This document shows, one piece after another, positions 16,734 to 25,871 of a stretch of 64,000 bases of DNA. Both the position numbers and the translations under genes were made by a program. The stretch spans positions 62,001 to 126,000 of the forward strand of contig JAUJOV010000001.1 of assembly GCA_030447545.1 (NCBI GenBank), in the 5' to 3' direction. This DNA comes from Sphingomicrobium sp. GTDB lineage: Bacteria; Pseudomonadota; Alphaproteobacteria; Sphingomonadales; Sphingomonadaceae. The notes under the pieces are model-generated. The model was not told the DNA's origin, did not search any database, and saw only the letters and a list, made by a program, of their open reading frames with translations. Within the stretch, counting starts at the first letter, position 1; every line of letters begins with the position of its first letter.

Positions 16734-17663
16734 ATGCTCCGCTTCATCCTGGGACTGGTCGGCCTCGGCTTCGTCGGCGTCCTGCTGATCTCCTTCTTCG
16801 TCACAACGGCGGACTATTTCAGCAATCCGCCCGAGCCGACGGCCGAGGAGGAGTTCCACCACCACGCCAAGGAGCTGCATCTGGCGAGCGACGGGCCCTT
16901 CGGCCAGTTCGACGAGAAGCAGCTGCAGCGCGGCTTCCAGGTGTACAAGGAGGTGTGCGCGGCGTGCCATGGCCTGAGCCTGGTTGCGTTCCGCGACCTC
17001 GAGGCGCTCGGCTACAACGAGGCCGAAGTAAAGGCGATCGCCGACCAGTGGGCGATCCAGGTGCCGACGACCAACGAGGAGACCGGCGAGACGGCGACGC
17101 GCAAGGCGCTTCCCGCGGACCGCTTCCCGAGCCCCTATCCCAACGAGATTGCGGCGCGCGCGGCCAACAACAACGCATTCCCGCCGGACCTGTCGCTGAT
17201 CACCAAGGCCCGGCATGGCGGCGCGGCCTACATCTATTCGCTGCTGACCGGATACGAGAAGCAGCAATCCGCCGAGCTGGTCCGCAAGTTCCCGGCCGCG
17301 AAGACTCCGCAGGGGCTCTACTACAATCCCTATTTCCCGAACCTCAACCTTGCGATGCCGCCGCCGATCACGACCAACGGCCAGGTCACCTATGCGCCGG
17401 GCAACCCGCCGCCCACCGTGGACCAGATCGCCAAGGACGTGACCGCCTTCCTCGTGTGGACGGCCGAGCCCAAGCTCGAAAATCGCCACAGAGCGGGGCT
17501 TGCGGTCGCGATCTTCCTGCTGATCGCAACGATCATCGCCTATCTCGCCTATCGCAACATCTGGGCGACCCATAAGGCGAAAGTGCGCGTGACCGGTCCG
17601 CTCGAGCCGCAGAACATCGCCAAGAGCCAGATCGCGAAGGACCAGGAAGGCGTCGCCGGCTAG
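16734..17663 (+). CDS. petC: cytochrome c1 of the bc1 complex
   Basis: Heme c subunit passing electrons from the Rieske protein to cytochrome c. 309 residues. N-terminal signal/anchor helix (residues 3-24), heme site CAACH (75-79), axial Met in NLNLAMPPPI, and a C-terminal anchor helix (AVAIFLLIATIIAYLAYRNIW). 13 bp after petB, the last gene of petABC. Confidence 0.95.
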   Translation: MLRFILGLVGLGFVGVLLISFFVTTADYFSNPPEPTAEEEFHHHAKELHLASDGPFGQFDEKQLQRGFQVYKEVCAACHGLSLVAFRDLEALGYNEAEVKAIADQWAIQVPTTNEETGETATRKALPADRFPSPYPNEIAARAANNNAFPPDLSLITKARHGGAAYIYSLLTGYEKQQSAELVRKFPAAKTPQGLYYNPYFPNLNLAMPPPITTNGQVTYAPGNPPPTVDQIAKDVTAFLVWTAEPKLENRHRAGLAVAIFLLIATIIAYLAYRNIWATHKAKVRVTGPLEPQNIAKSQIAKDQEGVAG

Positions 17664-17843
17664 GCTCGCCGGCGGCGAGGGGACCGCGCCGGCAGCGGCT
17701 CGATTGCAGCGGGCCCGATGTTCGTCGCACGAGTTGCTCCGCTCGCCGAGGCGGCAGATATGTCTCCGTTTCAGAGGGACTTAAGTTCAGCGGTCATTCA
17801 CGGCTGTGGCGGCAAGGTGTGAGCAACCCTATTTCGGAGACCC

Positions 17844-18491
17844 ATGATGAGCGTTTCCCGTCTTCGTTCCGCGGCAGTCCTACTCGCCGCTTCGGTCAGC
17901 CTCGGCGGCTGCGCTGCCTACGGCCAAATGGGCGGTGTCGGCGTCTCGGTCGGCTACGGCAGTCCCTATGCGTCTTCGCGCTACGGCTATTCGCCCTACG
18001 GCTACTCGCGCTACGGTTATTCGCCCTACCGCTACGGCTATTCGCGCTACGGCTACTCGCCTTACGGCTATTCGCCCTATGGCTCGCGGTACGGCTATTC
18101 GCCTTACTGGGGCTGGTACGACGGCTTCTATTACCCGGGCACCGGCTTCTACGTGTACGATCGGTACCGTCGCCCGTTCCGCATGACCAACAAGCATCGG
18201 CGCTACTGGAGCGATCGTCAGCGGACCGTCGGTCGACCGACCGCAACACGACCGAGCTGCGCCAGAACTGGCAGGATTTCAGCGGTGACCGCACGAGCGG
18301 GACCCGTGAGGTTCGCGTCGAAGCCCGCGACGACCGGACGGCAGTGCGCACGCGCGTGTCGACCCGCCAGCAGGTTCGCGCCGAGCGCCGCGAGGACCGG
18401 CAGGAGGTTCGCCGCGAGGGCGCGCACCGAGGAGCGGCGGACGCGCCAGGAAACCCGCCGCGACAGGCGCGACCGCAACGACGACGAATGA
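17844..18491 (+). CDS. Tyr/Ser-repeat lipoprotein (paired frameshifts)
   Basis: Starts with lipoprotein signal AAVLLAASVSLGGCAAYG (lipobox LGGC). Residues 40-85 are short repeats of YGYSPYGYSRYGYSPY type, then YWGWYDGFYYPGTGFYVYDRYRRPFRM. From about 18230 the continuing protein (TELRQNWQDFSG, VSTRQQVRAERREDRQEV) lies in the +1 frame, and the original frame returns near 18415 (ERRTRQETRRDRRDRNDDE). Two compensating indels are the likely cause. The tail is extremely Arg/Asp/Glu-rich. Resembles the secreted repeat protein at 6418. Function unknown. Confidence 0.7.
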   Translation: MMSVSRLRSAAVLLAASVSLGGCAAYGQMGGVGVSVGYGSPYASSRYGYSPYGYSRYGYSPYRYGYSRYGYSPYGYSPYGSRYGYSPYWGWYDGFYYPGTGFYVYDRYRRPFRMTNKHRRYWSDRQRTVGRPTATRPSCARTGRISAVTARAGPVRFASKPATTGRQCARACRPASRFAPSAARTGRRFAARARTEERRTRQETRRDRRDRNDDE

Positions 18492-18509
18492 GCCCGGCCC
18501 GCCGGCGCT

Positions 18510-18971
18510 CTAGCCGGCGGGACGCTCTTGAGCGCGGCGGCGCATCAGGATGATCGAGGTGAAGCGCATCACCGGGACCTGGTCCTGGTTGGTGACGATC
18601 GTCTCGGTGCGGAACGAGCCCATTTCCGGCCGCGAGCGCGACGGCGTCTTGTCGACGATCGTGCCGCGCACGTGCAGCGTGTCGCCCGGATAGACGGGCT
18701 TGAGCCAGCGCAGCTCGTCGACCCCGGGTGAGCCGAGGCCTGCCTGCTTTTGAGCCACCAGATGGCGCGCAATCACAGCCATGGTCATCGCGCAGGTGTG
18801 CCAGCCGCTTGCCGACAGGCGGCCGAAGTGGGTTTTGGCCGCTTCTTCGTCGGACAGATGGAAGGGCTGCGGGTCGTACTTTCGCGCGAACTCGAGCACT
18901 TCCTCGCGCGTGACCTCGTACGAGCCGAAATAGGTTTCGGAGCCGAGCTTAAGGTCCTCGAAGTAGATCAT
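18510..18971 (-). CDS. MaoC-like dehydratase
   Basis: A 153-residue single hot-dog fold protein. MIYFEDLKLGSETYFGSYEV opens the domain. The (R)-hydratase signature FARKYDPQPFHLSDEEA is present, with the catalytic Asp and His in YDPQPFH, and GLSA-type LSASGWHT follows. These enzymes hydrate enoyl-CoA thioesters. It starts only 38 bp after the stop of the TonB receptor read from the right, so they may share a transcript. Confidence 0.88.
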   Translation of the reverse strand: MIYFEDLKLGSETYFGSYEVTREEVLEFARKYDPQPFHLSDEEAAKTHFGRLSASGWHTCAMTMAVIARHLVAQKQAGLGSPGVDELRWLKPVYPGDTLHVRGTIVDKTPSRSRPEMGSFRTETIVTNQDQVPVMRFTSIILMRRRAQERPAG

Positions 18972-19009
18972 CTCGTCGAGCAAACGCAGCGCGGTGCTCG
19001 GCGGTCCCG

Positions 19010-20721
19010 CTAGAAGCTGTAGCCCATGCGCAGGCCGATCGTCCGCGGCCGGGTGACGACCGTGTAGATCTTGCCGCCGATCGCGGTCAGGTTGTCCGGA
19101 TCGCCGCAGGTCGTCTCGACGCACTGGATGTTGCGCGTGATCTGCCCGCGTGTGTCGAACAGGTTCTTGACGTAGAGCTGCGCGTTCCACCGGCCGAAGT
19201 CGATGCCCGTGGCTGCGTCGATCAGCGTGTACGCCTTCATGTTCCCGTAGAGCGAGTTCTCGAAGTCGCGCAGGTCGCGGCGCCGGTTGCCCTCGTAGGT
19301 GAGCGAGCCCTGCACATGCGCGCGCATGTCGAGCGCAGGCTCCCATTCGTAGCGAAGGCGGCTGTTCGCCTTCCACCGCGCCGTCAGCGGCAGGCGGGTG
19401 CCCTTGTCGGCAAGGCGGGCATTTTCTTCGGGCACTCCGTCATTGTCGAGGTCGACGGCCTGCGTGCAGTCGAAATCCTCGACCGCGATGCGGCAGAAGT
19501 CGTTGCGAATCCTCGCATTGTTGTAGGCGAGGCCGTTGCTCCAGGTCATCCCGTCGAGGGGCCTCAGCAGAAGGTCGGCCTCGAAGCCCCAGATGCGCGC
19601 ATTGCCCGCGTTGCGGATTTCGGTGAGGCCGTTGGCGCCAAGGAACGACAGCTGGATGTTGTCCCAGTCCTCGCGATAGCCGGTGACGTTGAAATGGGCT
19701 CCAGGGCCGAAGCTGATCTTGGTGCCAAGCTCGTAATTGGTCAGGAAGTCCGCTCCATACGGCGGCAGCTCGCCGCGGCGGTTGATCCCGCCCGGGCGGA
19801 AGCCGCGCGACCAGGTTGCGTAGAACAGCAAGTCGCCGTTGGGCTTGTAGGTCGTGTTGAGCCGGTGGACGAAGCCATTGTCCTTGGTGCGCTTGTCGAG
19901 GTTGGTGCAGGGCGAACCCGACACTCGGCGAACTCGTCGTTGTCGAAGACGATGCCGCTGGTCGGGAAGGTCAGCGCGCCGCGAATGTTGTCGATGTAGC
20001 CCGCGTCGCGCCGGTACCAGCCGACCACGCGCGTAGCCATGTTGTCGCTGAGAGGCAGGTTGACGAAGCCCTCGCCGGTGTAGCCGAAATCGCCATGGGC
20101 GACGCTGTTCGCCTCGGCATTGACCTGGCCGTAGGTACCCGCGAGGTCGGGTTTGTTGGTGATGATTCGGACGGTGCCCGCCTGGCTCGAAGCGCCGTAT
20201 AGCGTGCCCTGGGGCCCCGCGAGCGCCTCGACCCGCTCGATGTCGAAGATGTGGAGGTCGAGAGCGCCGGTGATCGTCGTGATCGGCTGCTCGTCGAGAT
20301 AGGTGCCGACGCTCGGCAGCGAGGCCGAGTGGTTGGCGTTCTCGCCGCTCGCGACGCCGCGGAAGTAGACGTTGGCAAAGCCGGGCCCGGCCGACTTGTA
20401 GGACAAGGAGGGGACCATCTTGGCGTAATCGTCGAACGATTCGACCTGATTGTCCTCGAGCGTCTTGGTGCCGAGCGCGGTGATCGCGATGGGGACGTCC
20501 TGGAGGTTCTCGGCGCGCTTGGTCGCGGTGACGATGATCTCGTCGCCTTCGCCCGGCCGAGTCCTGGGAGCGTCGGCCGAGGGCGAGGGCACTGCGGCGT
20601 CGGGCGTCTGGGTCTGAGTGTCCTCTGGGTCGGGCGCCTGCTGCGCCAGGGCTGCTGCCGGCAGGCCGGTCGAGGCAAGCAAAGCGGCGGCGAGCCGCTG
20701 CACGGAAGCCGAGCGCATCAT
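19010..20721 (-). CDS. TonB-dependent outer-membrane receptor, middle of barrel missing
   Basis: Outer-membrane active-transport receptor. The signal peptide (MMRSASVQRLAAALLASTG) ends near AALAQQ, followed by a TonB box (DEIIVTATKR) and plug domain (LQDVPIAITALG, VEALAGPQGTLYGASSQAGTVRIITNKP). At about 19925 the frame changes and the sequence jumps to the C-terminal barrel (ATWSRGFRPGGINRRGELP, then LFDTRGQITRNIQ, ending MGYSF with a terminal Phe). The combined length of about 570 residues is well below the usual 750-900, so several barrel strands are absent: a real deletion or a collapsed assembly. Start 20721 follows GGGGGGT. Ligand unknown. Confidence 0.85.
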
Positions 20722-20835
20722 GAGACCCCCCTTGGTCATGTCTGAATGAGACTGTCGTGCGGCCGACGGAGCGTCAATGAAGCTGCGGCGCGCAGTGTGA
20801 CGATTTCGCCCCGCTATTGCGCGGCTGCATCATCC

Positions 20836-20879
20836 CCTTCGACAAGCTCAGGACAGGCCTTCGACAAGCTCAGGACAGG
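20836..20879. repeat. two tandem copies of a 22-bp dispersed repeat
   Basis: CCTTCGACAAGCTCAGGACAGG occurs at 20836-20857 and again, identically, at 20858-20879. The second copy contains the stop codon of the sulfotransferase gene. The same short sequence is familiar from other sphingomonad genomes (recalled, not checked). Confidence 0.85.
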
Positions 20880-22685
20880 TCCCACTGATCGAGGGCCGGC
20901 CCCAGCGCCTCCTTCAGCGGGCCGAGCCAGGCTTCGAACCTCTTCCACTGGTCGAGGCCCTCGCTGCTGATCGGGCGGCGGACCTGCTCCGAGCTTGCGG
21001 TGCGGACCGGCCGCTTGCTCTCGTGGAAGCGCAGGCACGCGTCATCGAACGGGAGATCGAGATGTTCGAGCAGCCGGCGGATTTCGCTTTCCGGGTCGGC
21101 GACCAGCCGCTCGTGGATCACGCGGTGGACGGCGCCGGGCGCGACCGCGTCGAAATGGGCCATCAGCCGCACATAGTCGCGGTAATAGCGGCCGAGGCTC
21201 TCCTGGTCGTAGGAAAAGGCCTGGCCGCGCGCATAATGCTGCTTGAAGTTCGAAAAGCAGCAGGCGAGCGGGTGGCGGCGCGCATCGATGATCCGCGCGC
21301 TTGGGAGGATCAGGCGGATCAGCCCGACATGAGCCCAGTTTGTTGGGCATCTTGTCGATGAAGAAGGCCCGACCCGAGCTGCGGTGGATGCGGGTGCGCT
21401 CGAGATAGTCCTGGCCCAGTTCGGCAAGTTCCTGCGGAGCAAGCTCGGCAAGCAGCTCCGGGTAGCTGCCGCGCGCGCTCAGCTCTTTCACCAGAGCGAT
21501 CATGTCGGGCAGCTCCTGCGTCCCCTCGACCTGCGAGTGGCTGGCGAGGATCTGCTCGACCAGCGTGGATCCGGCGCGCGGCATTCCCAGGATGAAGATC
21601 GGGTCGGGAGCCGCGCAGCCCTGGTCCGAACGTTGCTCGAGGAACTCGCGGGTGAACAGGCGGGTCGAGGTGTCGACATGCTCGGTCATCCGCTGCGGGT
21701 CGTAGCGCAGCTGCGCGGCGCGGATGCAATTGGCTTTGGCATAATGGGAGAAGGCCTGCTCGTCCTCGCGCCGGTCCTCGAGCGCCTTGCCGAGCGCGAA
21801 GTGGAGATGAAGCCGGTCCTCGTCGCCGAGGTCCTCGGCCTCGAGCACCTTGCGCATCGCGGCCACGTCCTCGTCCTTGCGCATCGCGGCCACGTCCTCG
21901 TCCGAGAAGCGCACCGTCTTCAAATTGGCCAGGCTCCACCAGATTTCGCCAAGCGTTGGAGCGATGCCAAGGGCCTGCCGGTAGGCGGCGACGGCTTCGT
22001 CGGTGCGGCCGACGGTCTTGAGCATGTGGCCGAGGCTCATCCACACCTTTGGCTGGCCCGGCTGGCGCTCGAGCACCGCGCGGTACAGCGCAATCGCTTC
22101 CTCGTACGCCCCCACCCGACCGAGGACTGCCGCTTTGAGGCTGCGGCGGGAATCGTCCTCGGCCGTCGCGATGGCCTCGAGCTCGGCCAGCGCCTCGGCC
22201 CAGCGGTTCTGGCGATAGAGCAGGGTCGCAAGGTTCGCTCGCGCCGCCTCCCACCCCGGCGCAAGCTCGAGCGCCCGGCGGAGCAGATTTTCGGCATCGC
22301 CGGGACGGCCGACGCGCGCGGCGAGCTCGGCCATCATTCGGATTGCGGCGACGTCGGCCGGGCGCCGATGCAGCAGCGGGCGAAGCATGCGTTCCGCCGT
22401 CGGCAGATCGTTCTCGACCAGCGCCCGGCCGGCTCGAAGAAGCTCCGGGTCGCGTACCGACGCGGCGATCGCGGCAAGCTCGGCGTCGTTGGCGCCCCCA
22501 GGGTCGCCGGTGCGCCGAAGCGCGGTGCCTAGCAGGCGGTAGGCCTCCGGATGGCCTGGGGCGGAGGCGAGGATTTCGCGCGCCTGGCTTGCGGCGAGCG
22601 CCGGCGCTTCAGCCAGCAGCCGGCGGCCGTGCGCGAGCGCCTGTGCAACACTCGGGCCGGTTCGTGAATTGAGCCCCGTGCTCAT
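20870..22685 (-). CDS. TPR-repeat sulfotransferase (one frameshift)
   Basis: About 600 residues: N-terminal tetratricopeptide repeats (roughly residues 15-290, for example VWMSLGHMLKTVGRTDEAVAAYRQAL) and a C-terminal sulfotransferase domain with the PAPS 5'-phosphosulfate loop ILGMPRAGSTLVEQIL. A frameshift near 21330 (after FFIDKMPNK) is followed by LILPSARIIDARRHPLACCFSNF in the next frame. A 27-bp tandem duplication gives DEDVAAMRK twice. Start 22685 shares bases with the PAP2 start on the other strand. Probably sulfates a surface glycan or protein; the acceptor is unknown. Confidence 0.88.
21849..21902. repeat. 27-bp tandem duplication inside the sulfotransferase gene
   Basis: The 27-bp unit at 21849-21875 is repeated exactly at 21876-21902. 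In frame, it encodes nine residues (DEDVAAMRK) twice, in the linker between the TPR and sulfotransferase domains. Confidence 0.9.
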
Positions 22686-23337
22686 GGCTGACCCTGCTAG
22701 CCGGAATGTCCCCTGCACAACAGGGCCGCTGCTGGCGGGAAGCGCAGCGCTGGCGGCCGTGTGGCTGGCGATGCTGCTGCTCGGCGCGGGGGCGGCCGAC
22801 CGCGAGCTGCTGCTTGCGCTCTACGCGGCCGACGAGCCGTGGATCTCGCTTGGCGCGATCGGCCTGACCCAACTGGGCGGCGCGAAAGTGCTGATTCCGC
22901 TGGCCCTGCTCGGGGCGCTGTGGCTGCTCTCCCGGCGAAGGCCGCTGGATGGGCTGATTTTGCTTGCCGCGGTGCTTGTGGGCAAGCTGCTGGTCCTGCT
23001 GCAGAAGGCCTGGTTGGGGCGACTGAGGCCCGACGAGAACATGCGGCTGGTCGAGGTCTCCAACCTGTCCTTCCCGAGCGGCCATGCCGCCAATTCGATG
23101 ATCTTCTATCTCACGTTCGCGCTGCTGTTGTTCGTGGATCCGCGCGAGCGGCGGATTGCCGCAGCCTGCGCCGTGGCGCTCAGCCTGCTGATCGGCCTCA
23201 GCAGGCCGCTTCTCGGGGTCCACTGGCCGAGCGACGTGGTCGGCGGCTGGGCGTTCGGGCTGCTGTGGGTGATGCTGTGCTTGGCGGCAGCTCGGACGTT
23301 GAAGCGCAGTGTTAGTCGGGCTGCCGCTCGAGGATGA
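22684..23337 (+). CDS. PAP2-superfamily membrane phosphatase
   Basis: A 217-residue membrane phosphatase of the PAP2/undecaprenyl-pyrophosphatase type, with about six helices. The tripartite active site is complete: KAWLGRLRP (motif 1), FPSGHAAN (motif 2, catalytic His) and SRPLLGVHWPSDVVGG (motif 3, nucleophilic His). The likely substrate is a lipid or isoprenoid phosphate. ATG 22684 overlaps the sulfotransferase ATG on the opposite strand (CATG). The 3' end overlaps the convergent dioxygenase-like gene by 26 bp. Confidence 0.88.
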   Translation: MADPASRNVPCTTGPLLAGSAALAAVWLAMLLLGAGAADRELLLALYAADEPWISLGAIGLTQLGGAKVLIPLALLGALWLLSRRRPLDGLILLAAVLVGKLLVLLQKAWLGRLRPDENMRLVEVSNLSFPSGHAANSMIFYLTFALLLFVDPRERRIAAACAVALSLLIGLSRPLLGVHWPSDVVGGWAFGLLWVMLCLAAARTLKRSVSRAAARG

Positions 23338-23971
23338 TGTCGCGTTTGGCGATCCAGGTCCCGTCGGCCGCGCGGGCAAGGGTGACGATCCCCGGCCCGC
23401 CGCGATTCTGCCGCTCTGCGCGGTAAGCTGCATCGACGCCGGCCTTGCCGGCGAACACGACATCGTCGATCCAGTATGGGTCTCGCCCCTGGTCGAGCAC
23501 GGTGATGTGGATGTGGGCCGGCTCGCGGCGGTCCGGATATTGGCCGGGCTTGATCGTCCGAACTTCGTACCGCCCGTCGCTTCCGGTCTTCAGCCAGCCA
23601 CGAAGGCGCCCGTGCATCCGGCTCCATTCGCTCTCGCTCGAGCCGCCCGCATACGCGCCGGCCGCGTTCGTCTGGTGAACGTAAAGGACTATGCCAGGCG
23701 CTGGCGTCCGCCCGTCGGCCCGGTAGACCGTCCCTCGCAGGATCAGCGGCTCGCCCGGCTCGCCTTCGCGTGCGAGGCTGATCCGCGGGCCGAGCGTGGC
23801 GGGTTCGCGCTCCCACGCCGCCTCGCATCCTTCGCACCCGGGGACGGCACGGAGCACTCTCTCCGGCGCGTTGCGCCCGACACCGCGCTCGGCTGTTCCC
23901 GTGCCGCATGAGTCGATCAGGACTGCCGCCGCTCCGATCAAGACCACTGGCATGGTGACGCCTGACGGCAT
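23312..23971 (-). CDS. secreted intradiol ring-cleavage dioxygenase-like protein
   Basis: A 219-residue protein with a hydrophobic signal ending in a lipobox-like VLIDSC. The domain reads LILRGTVYRADGRTPAPGIVLYVHQTNAAG, then YEVRTIKPGQYPDRREPAHIHITV, matching the beta-sandwich of protocatechuate 3,4-dioxygenase-type enzymes; Tyr and the AHIH histidines correspond to the iron ligands. Exported relatives exist, but substrates are mostly unknown. Start 23971 is supported by AGGAG eight bases upstream. Confidence 0.75.
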   Translation of the reverse strand: MPSGVTMPVVLIGAAAVLIDSCGTGTAERGVGRNAPERVLRAVPGCEGCEAAWEREPATLGPRISLAREGEPGEPLILRGTVYRADGRTPAPGIVLYVHQTNAAGAYAGGSSESEWSRMHGRLRGWLKTGSDGRYEVRTIKPGQYPDRREPAHIHITVLDQGRDPYWIDDVVFAGKAGVDAAYRAERQNRGGPGIVTLARAADGTWIAKRDIILERQPD

Positions 23972-24087
23972 TCCCGTTACTCCTGCATGTAACCGCTGGG
24001 CAGACTATTCCTGCCGTCTGGCAAGGCAAGCCGGACATGCTGCGTAGGTCGGGTAGAGTTAGCAAGCCGAAGCGTACCGTCGGCAGC

Positions 24088-25188
24088 TCAGACGTTGAAG
24101 CGGAACAGAAGGACGTCGCCGTCCTGGACGACATAGTCCTTGCCTTCGGAGCGCATCTTGCCGGCGTCGCGTGCGCCTGCTTCTCCGCCGCATGACAGAT
24201 AGTCGTCGTACGCGATCGTCTCGGCGCGGATGAAGCCGCGCTCGAAGTCGGAGTGGATGGCGCCCGCCGCTTCGGGAGCCTTGGCGCCCCTGCGGACGGT
24301 CCAGGCGCGCGACTCCTTGGGGCCGGCCGTGAAGAAGGTGATCAGGCCGAGCAGCTGGTAGCCCGCGTGGATCATGCGGTTGAGGCCGGTCTCCTCCAGC
24401 CCGAGGTCGGCAAGGAAGGCGTCGCGCTCGCCGGCCGGGAGAGTGGCGATTTCCGCTTCGATGGCGGCCGAAATGACGACCGCGACAGCGCCTTCTGCCC
24501 GGGCCTTGTCGACGACGCGGGCGCTGTGCGCGTTGCCGCTCGCCGCCTCGTGCTCGTCGACATTGCAGACGTAGAGAACGGGCTTGGCGGTGAGCAGCTG
24601 CGCGCGCTGCAGCGCCCTGGCTTCCTCCGCGTCCCTGGGCTGCACGAGCCGCGCCGGCCTGGAGGCGCGCAGCAGGTCCAGGGCCTGGCCGAGCACCGAC
24701 GCCTCGATCTTCGCCTCCTTGTCGCCCTGCTGCGCCTTCTTGACCAGGTTCGGCACGCGCCGCTCGAGGCTGTCGAGGTCGGCGAGCATCAGCTCGATCT
24801 CGACCGTCTCGGCGTCGGCGATCGGGTCGACTCGGCCCTCGACGTGGGTGACGTCGCCGCCCTCGAAGCAGCGCAGGACGTGGATGATCGCGTCGACCTC
24901 GCGGATGTTGGCGAGGAACTGGTTGCCGAGGCCCTCGCCCTTCGAGGCGCCGCGGACCAGGCCCGCGATGTCGACGAACTCGATCTGCGTGTCGATCACC
25001 TGTGCCGATTTGGCGATTTCGGCGATGCGCTGGAGTCGCGGGTCGGGAACGGCGACGCGGCCGACATTGGGCTCGATCGTGCAGAATGGATAATTGGCAG
25101 CCTGCGCCGCGGCCGTTTCGGTCAGCGCGTTGAAAAGGGTCGATTTGCCGACGTTCGGCAGGCCGACGATGCCGCAGCGAAAGCCCAT
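24088..25188 (-). CDS. ychF: redox-regulated ATPase YchF (OLA1 family)
   Basis: P-loop ATPase of the Obg family that associates with ribosomes and responds to oxidative stress. 366 residues, full length. P-loop GLPNVGKSTLFN near residue 8, switch region FVDIAGLVRGASKGEGLGNQFL, NxxE-type VCNVDE in place of NKxD (explaining ATP preference), and the C-terminal TGS domain ending DYVVQDGDVLLFRFNV. Start 25188 (MGFRCGIVGLP) follows GGAG; upstream in-frame sequence is repeat-derived. Confidence 0.95.
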   Translation of the reverse strand: MGFRCGIVGLPNVGKSTLFNALTETAAAQAANYPFCTIEPNVGRVAVPDPRLQRIAEIAKSAQVIDTQIEFVDIAGLVRGASKGEGLGNQFLANIREVDAIIHVLRCFEGGDVTHVEGRVDPIADAETVEIELMLADLDSLERRVPNLVKKAQQGDKEAKIEASVLGQALDLLRASRPARLVQPRDAEEARALQRAQLLTAKPVLYVCNVDEHEAASGNAHSARVVDKARAEGAVAVVISAAIEAEIATLPAGERDAFLADLGLEETGLNRMIHAGYQLLGLITFFTAGPKESRAWTVRRGAKAPEAAGAIHSDFERGFIRAETIAYDDYLSCGGEAGARDAGKMRSEGKDYVVQDGDVLLFRFNV

Positions 25189-25205
25189 GGATTCTCCGGT
25201 TCGAG

Positions 25206-25283
25206 CGTCATTGCGAGCGGAGCGAAGCAATCCAGCTGGATCGCCGCGTCCCCCGGATCAGGTCCGGGGTCCTCGCGATGACG
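25206..25283. repeat. dispersed palindromic repeat (CGTCATTGCGAG family)
   Basis: Bounded by inverted ends CGTCATTGCGAG (25206-25217) and CTCGCGATGACG (25272-25283). Inside are GAGCGAAGCAATCC and a second palindrome CCCCGGATCAGGTCCGGGG. It fills the gap between the ychF start and the 2OG-oxygenase stop. A partial second copy lies at 42376-42412. Confidence 0.8.
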
Positions 25284-25298
25284 GGAAGTCGCGGCCCT

Positions 25299-25871
25299 TT
25301 AGGCGAAGTTGAACGAAATGCTCAAGCGTTCGCCGCGCCCCCGGCCGGGGAGCACTTCGTGCCTGAGCCAGCTTTCCCACAGCAGCAGCAGCCCTGGGCG
25401 GGGCTCGACTGTGATGAACGGGCGAAGCTCCTCGGACGCGTCGGGCCGCCTCGGCGGCGCGGCCATCATGAGCGGCAGGCGCGGGTCCTCGAAGCGGATG
25501 GCTCCCGACTGCTTCGGCACCTCGATGTAAAAAGTGCCGGAAATGTGGTGTCCACCGCCATTCAACAGATTGACCCACAGGCTGTCGAGCCTGGGCTTGC
25601 GATCAAGCTCAAACGCGCATTCCGCGGCGAACGCCGCTGCGCGTTTCTGTAGCAGTTTCGCAAGGTCGGCGAAGGCGGGGTCGCGCTTCGGCAGGTCCGC
25701 TAGCGAGGCATAGCTGGTGTAGCCGGCATAGCCGTGCTCACGGCTCCAGCGGCGGCCGGCGTTATCGTCCGCCGCCAGGCTGCGGATCGAATGCGCGAGC
25801 CGGTCAAGCAGCTGCGCGTCGGGCAGGTCGGCCTCGTACAGCCGCGTGGCGAACAGGGAGCGGACTCTCAC
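25299..25871 (-). CDS. putative 2OG-Fe(II) oxygenase (TIGR02466/PF13759-like)
   Basis: A 190-residue protein. The second half reads ISGTFYIEVPKQSGAIRFEDPRLP and then PGLLLLWESWLRHEVLPGRGRGERLSISFNFA, a strong match to this oxygenase family. The expected HxH iron-binding segment before ISGTFY (commonly HSGHIHPHS) is reduced to GGGHH here, so about eight residues seem lost and activity is doubtful. Start is a GTG at 25869-25871 overlapping the pth stop (GTGA), so it is coupled to pth. Confidence 0.75.
   Translation of the reverse strand: MRVRSLFATRLYEADLPDAQLLDRLAHSIRSLAADDNAGRRWSREHGYAGYTSYASLADLPKRDPAFADLAKLLQKRAAAFAAECAFELDRKPRLDSLWVNLLNGGGHHISGTFYIEVPKQSGAIRFEDPRLPLMMAAPPRRPDASEELRPFITVEPRPGLLLLWESWLRHEVLPGRGRGERLSISFNFA

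Noticed and set aside
24253-25281. 342-codon ORF antisense to ychF
   Set aside because: Mirror of a fully conserved YchF; composition is Arg/Asp/Val-rich shadow sequence with no motif.
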